From NCBI GenBank assembly GCA_037157565.1, contig JAZHRO010000055.1:43307001-43371000 (forward strand): a stretch of 64,000 nt of DNA, written 5' to 3'. The notes beneath the pieces were generated by a model. That model did not search any database. It saw nothing but the letters and a program-made list of their open reading frames with translations, and was not told the origin of the DNA. The translations under genes were made by a program, and so were the position numbers. Position 1 is the first letter of the stretch; every line of letters begins with the position of its first letter. This document shows, piece by piece, positions 62,463 to 64,000 of this stretch. Source of the stretch: Thalassia testudinum (taxonomy: Eukaryota; Streptophyta; Magnoliopsida; Alismatales; Hydrocharitaceae).

Positions 62463-64000
62463 TGTCGAACGGGGAAAACTACACGATCAAAGTTGGTTTC
62501 GAAAAACCCATCATTGTAGTTTGAATTATGAAGAAATCCGTCAACAGATAAATTTATACCGAAATTCTAAGAATCCCAAGTTAAACACATGGAGGCTACA
62601 TCGATCTAAAATCCACGATTTATATTTTTTTGTGTTTTTGTTTGAAAATGAAGTAATTTCAATGGAATTGATATAAAAAATAAGAGAGAGATAGAGAGAG
62701 AGAAAGAGAACAATCACTTAATATAATCAAAATGTTTTTACAACTACAAAGCGAGAAATGATTACAACTAGAAAGTAGAAAATTCTATTGTAGAAATCGA
62801 TTAAAAAGAAGGGAGAGAGATGTTATCCTCCTCGACGACTGCTTGGTGGATGAGTTGGACGGGACAACGCCTGGAAGATGGGGGACAGAGAGGGAAGAAG
62901 GAGGACAAAGCAGAAAGAAGTGGGAACGAGGCAGCACGTCGTCGTTGTCGCGGGATCCACTTCCGGAATGGGGATAAGAAAATTGGATTTAACTCTAGAA
63001 TAGCATCCCGGGTGTGGGACAAGCTTTTCTTGAGCTTTGGAAGAGGTAGAGAAGTGAAGGGATGAAGAAGTGCAGGTCAGGTTTCCTTTTATAGTTGTAG
63101 GAATCAAGGGCAAATTTATCATTTCAAGCTTAAAACATTAATATCAGGTCTTTAGTGATGGATTTATCTGTCACTAAAGGTCTGGTCGTGGCCGACATGT
63201 GCATGCCACGCACGCCTCCCTGCCTTCCATGCTGAAAATGCTCGCGCACCTATTTCAAATCTTAGCCATCCGATCACGAGATCGGACGGGTTAGATTCTC
63301 CTCGCAAGCCTTCGTCTGCACCTTCACCGCGCGCCCGCGTGTGATCGGGCATGCGCACTGTGTGTCAGATCGTGCGTGTGCGCTATTGGCTGATACATGC
63401 CGCCCGCAGCCAATTGCACGTCACGATTACTAGCCCGCGCGCTGCGGATGCGAAGGCGAATGCGCATCGGGCGCTCGCACAACGGTCTCAACCGTTGTGC
63501 TGCGGCACTTACTTTATCGCGATTTTGAATTTAGGTGCACGTGCTCGTGGTCGCTGGATCAAGATCCAACGGCCCAAATTGTTCGTTGGAAGTCCTTTGG
63601 AGATGCAGCAGCAATCATGAGGGCCAATTGGGCGGCTAGGATTGCGCCACGCAGCGCCATATTGGCCATCCATCTTCTGCGTGTTGTAGATGGTGCCATG
63701 GATGTCGGATTGAGCCGATTTTTGCACCGTTAGGCTGCGATCATTGATCCGAACCCATCCATGCGGTCGGATTTGTCGTCTAAAGTTCGAATTGGCACCA
63801 TCTTGGCCCTTGATCTTTAGGGTTCCTCGATCTCTATCTGGTGCTACGGATGTCCGATCAAGGTGATCTTGGAGTCGTTGAACTCCAATTGTCTCTCTGA
63901 TCAGATACGTACGGTTGGATCTTCAATCCGAGGCCCCAACTAAAAATCGCCCTTTCCCTGACCAGAAAAGAAGACTATTACTATACAATTTATACAGCTT
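62463..64000 (-). repeat. Family-C LTR, incomplete at the window end
   Basis: TGTCGAACGG starts the LTR on the plus strand. The AG run (about 62680-62715), TATAAAAG (minus strand, 63086-63093) and the AAGCTTNTCTTGAGCTTTGG stretch match 45925-46812. 63600-63950 matches 37167-37493. It shows the uninterrupted order of an LTR of at least 1.54 kb without inverted duplications. ACGGT at 62458-62462 would be the left TSD. Confidence 0.82.

Noticed and set aside
1..64000. CRISPR arrays, rRNA, tRNA genes or bacterial operons
   Set aside because: No regular spacer arrays or rRNA words were seen. tRNA-like sequence is limited to the short primer binding sites. The content is wholly plant retrotransposon.

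Overview
The window is a dense nest of plant retrotransposons. I found no host protein-coding gene and no tRNA, rRNA, CRISPR array or bacterial feature. The families present place it in a flowering plant with a repeat-rich genome, probably pericentromeric or other heterochromatin: Athila/OTA-type Ty3-gypsy elements, a chromodomain-bearing gypsy element, a Sirevirus-like Ty1-copia element and an L1-type LINE. The species cannot be told from the sequence. I use local names for elements (E0, G0, G1, G2, E1, E3, T1) and for LTR families (A-D).

Layout. 1-3799 (+) is the 3' part of element E0, with a broken non-gag/pol ORF, a long 3' region and a family-D LTR. It is inserted with TSD side AATCT into the gag of G0, a minus-strand gypsy (3800-17773) whose family-B 5' LTR is 15546-17773. 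A complete copia element (5879-15280, TSD GACCA on both sides) sits in the G0 leader. 17774-19657 (+) is the gag-protease remnant G2, cut by G0 on the left and by E1 on the right. E1 (19658-29785, minus) carries an acidic ORF between family-A LTRs. E3 (29786-51308, minus) carries an ORF related to that of E0. Its family-D 5' LTR was split by a LINE (33549-47769, 17-bp TSD) and by a family-B solo LTR (48359-50594, TSD GGGAG). The LINE is in turn split by the Athila-like element G1 (36990-47061). T1 (51871-62462, minus) is a chromovirus broken by a family-B LTR, a family-A solo LTR (TSD ACTAG) and a family-C LTR that runs off the window.

How the parts relate. Each autonomous family shows the expected order of PBS, gag, protease, RT/RNase H, integrase and PPT. 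All carry stops, frameshifts or lost catalytic residues, so none looks active. E0 and E1 have no visible gag-pol and look non-autonomous, presumably mobilised by Athila-type relatives such as G1.

Three observations seem most worth pursuing. (1) The 3' regions of E0, E1 and G1 lie between two polypurine-tract-like motifs and carry tandem short hairpins with a constant 7-nt loop; stems co-vary, and G-U pairs occur only in the sense strand. (2) G1 does not have two equal LTRs. It has complementary halves of one LTR, each capped by an inverted duplication, inside a LINE that lost sequence at the site. (3) Several LTR families carry their own dense array of a degenerate palindromic word (TTGGTCGATCAA, GAGCTNAGCT, CAGACRTCTGG, TTGGCGCCAA).
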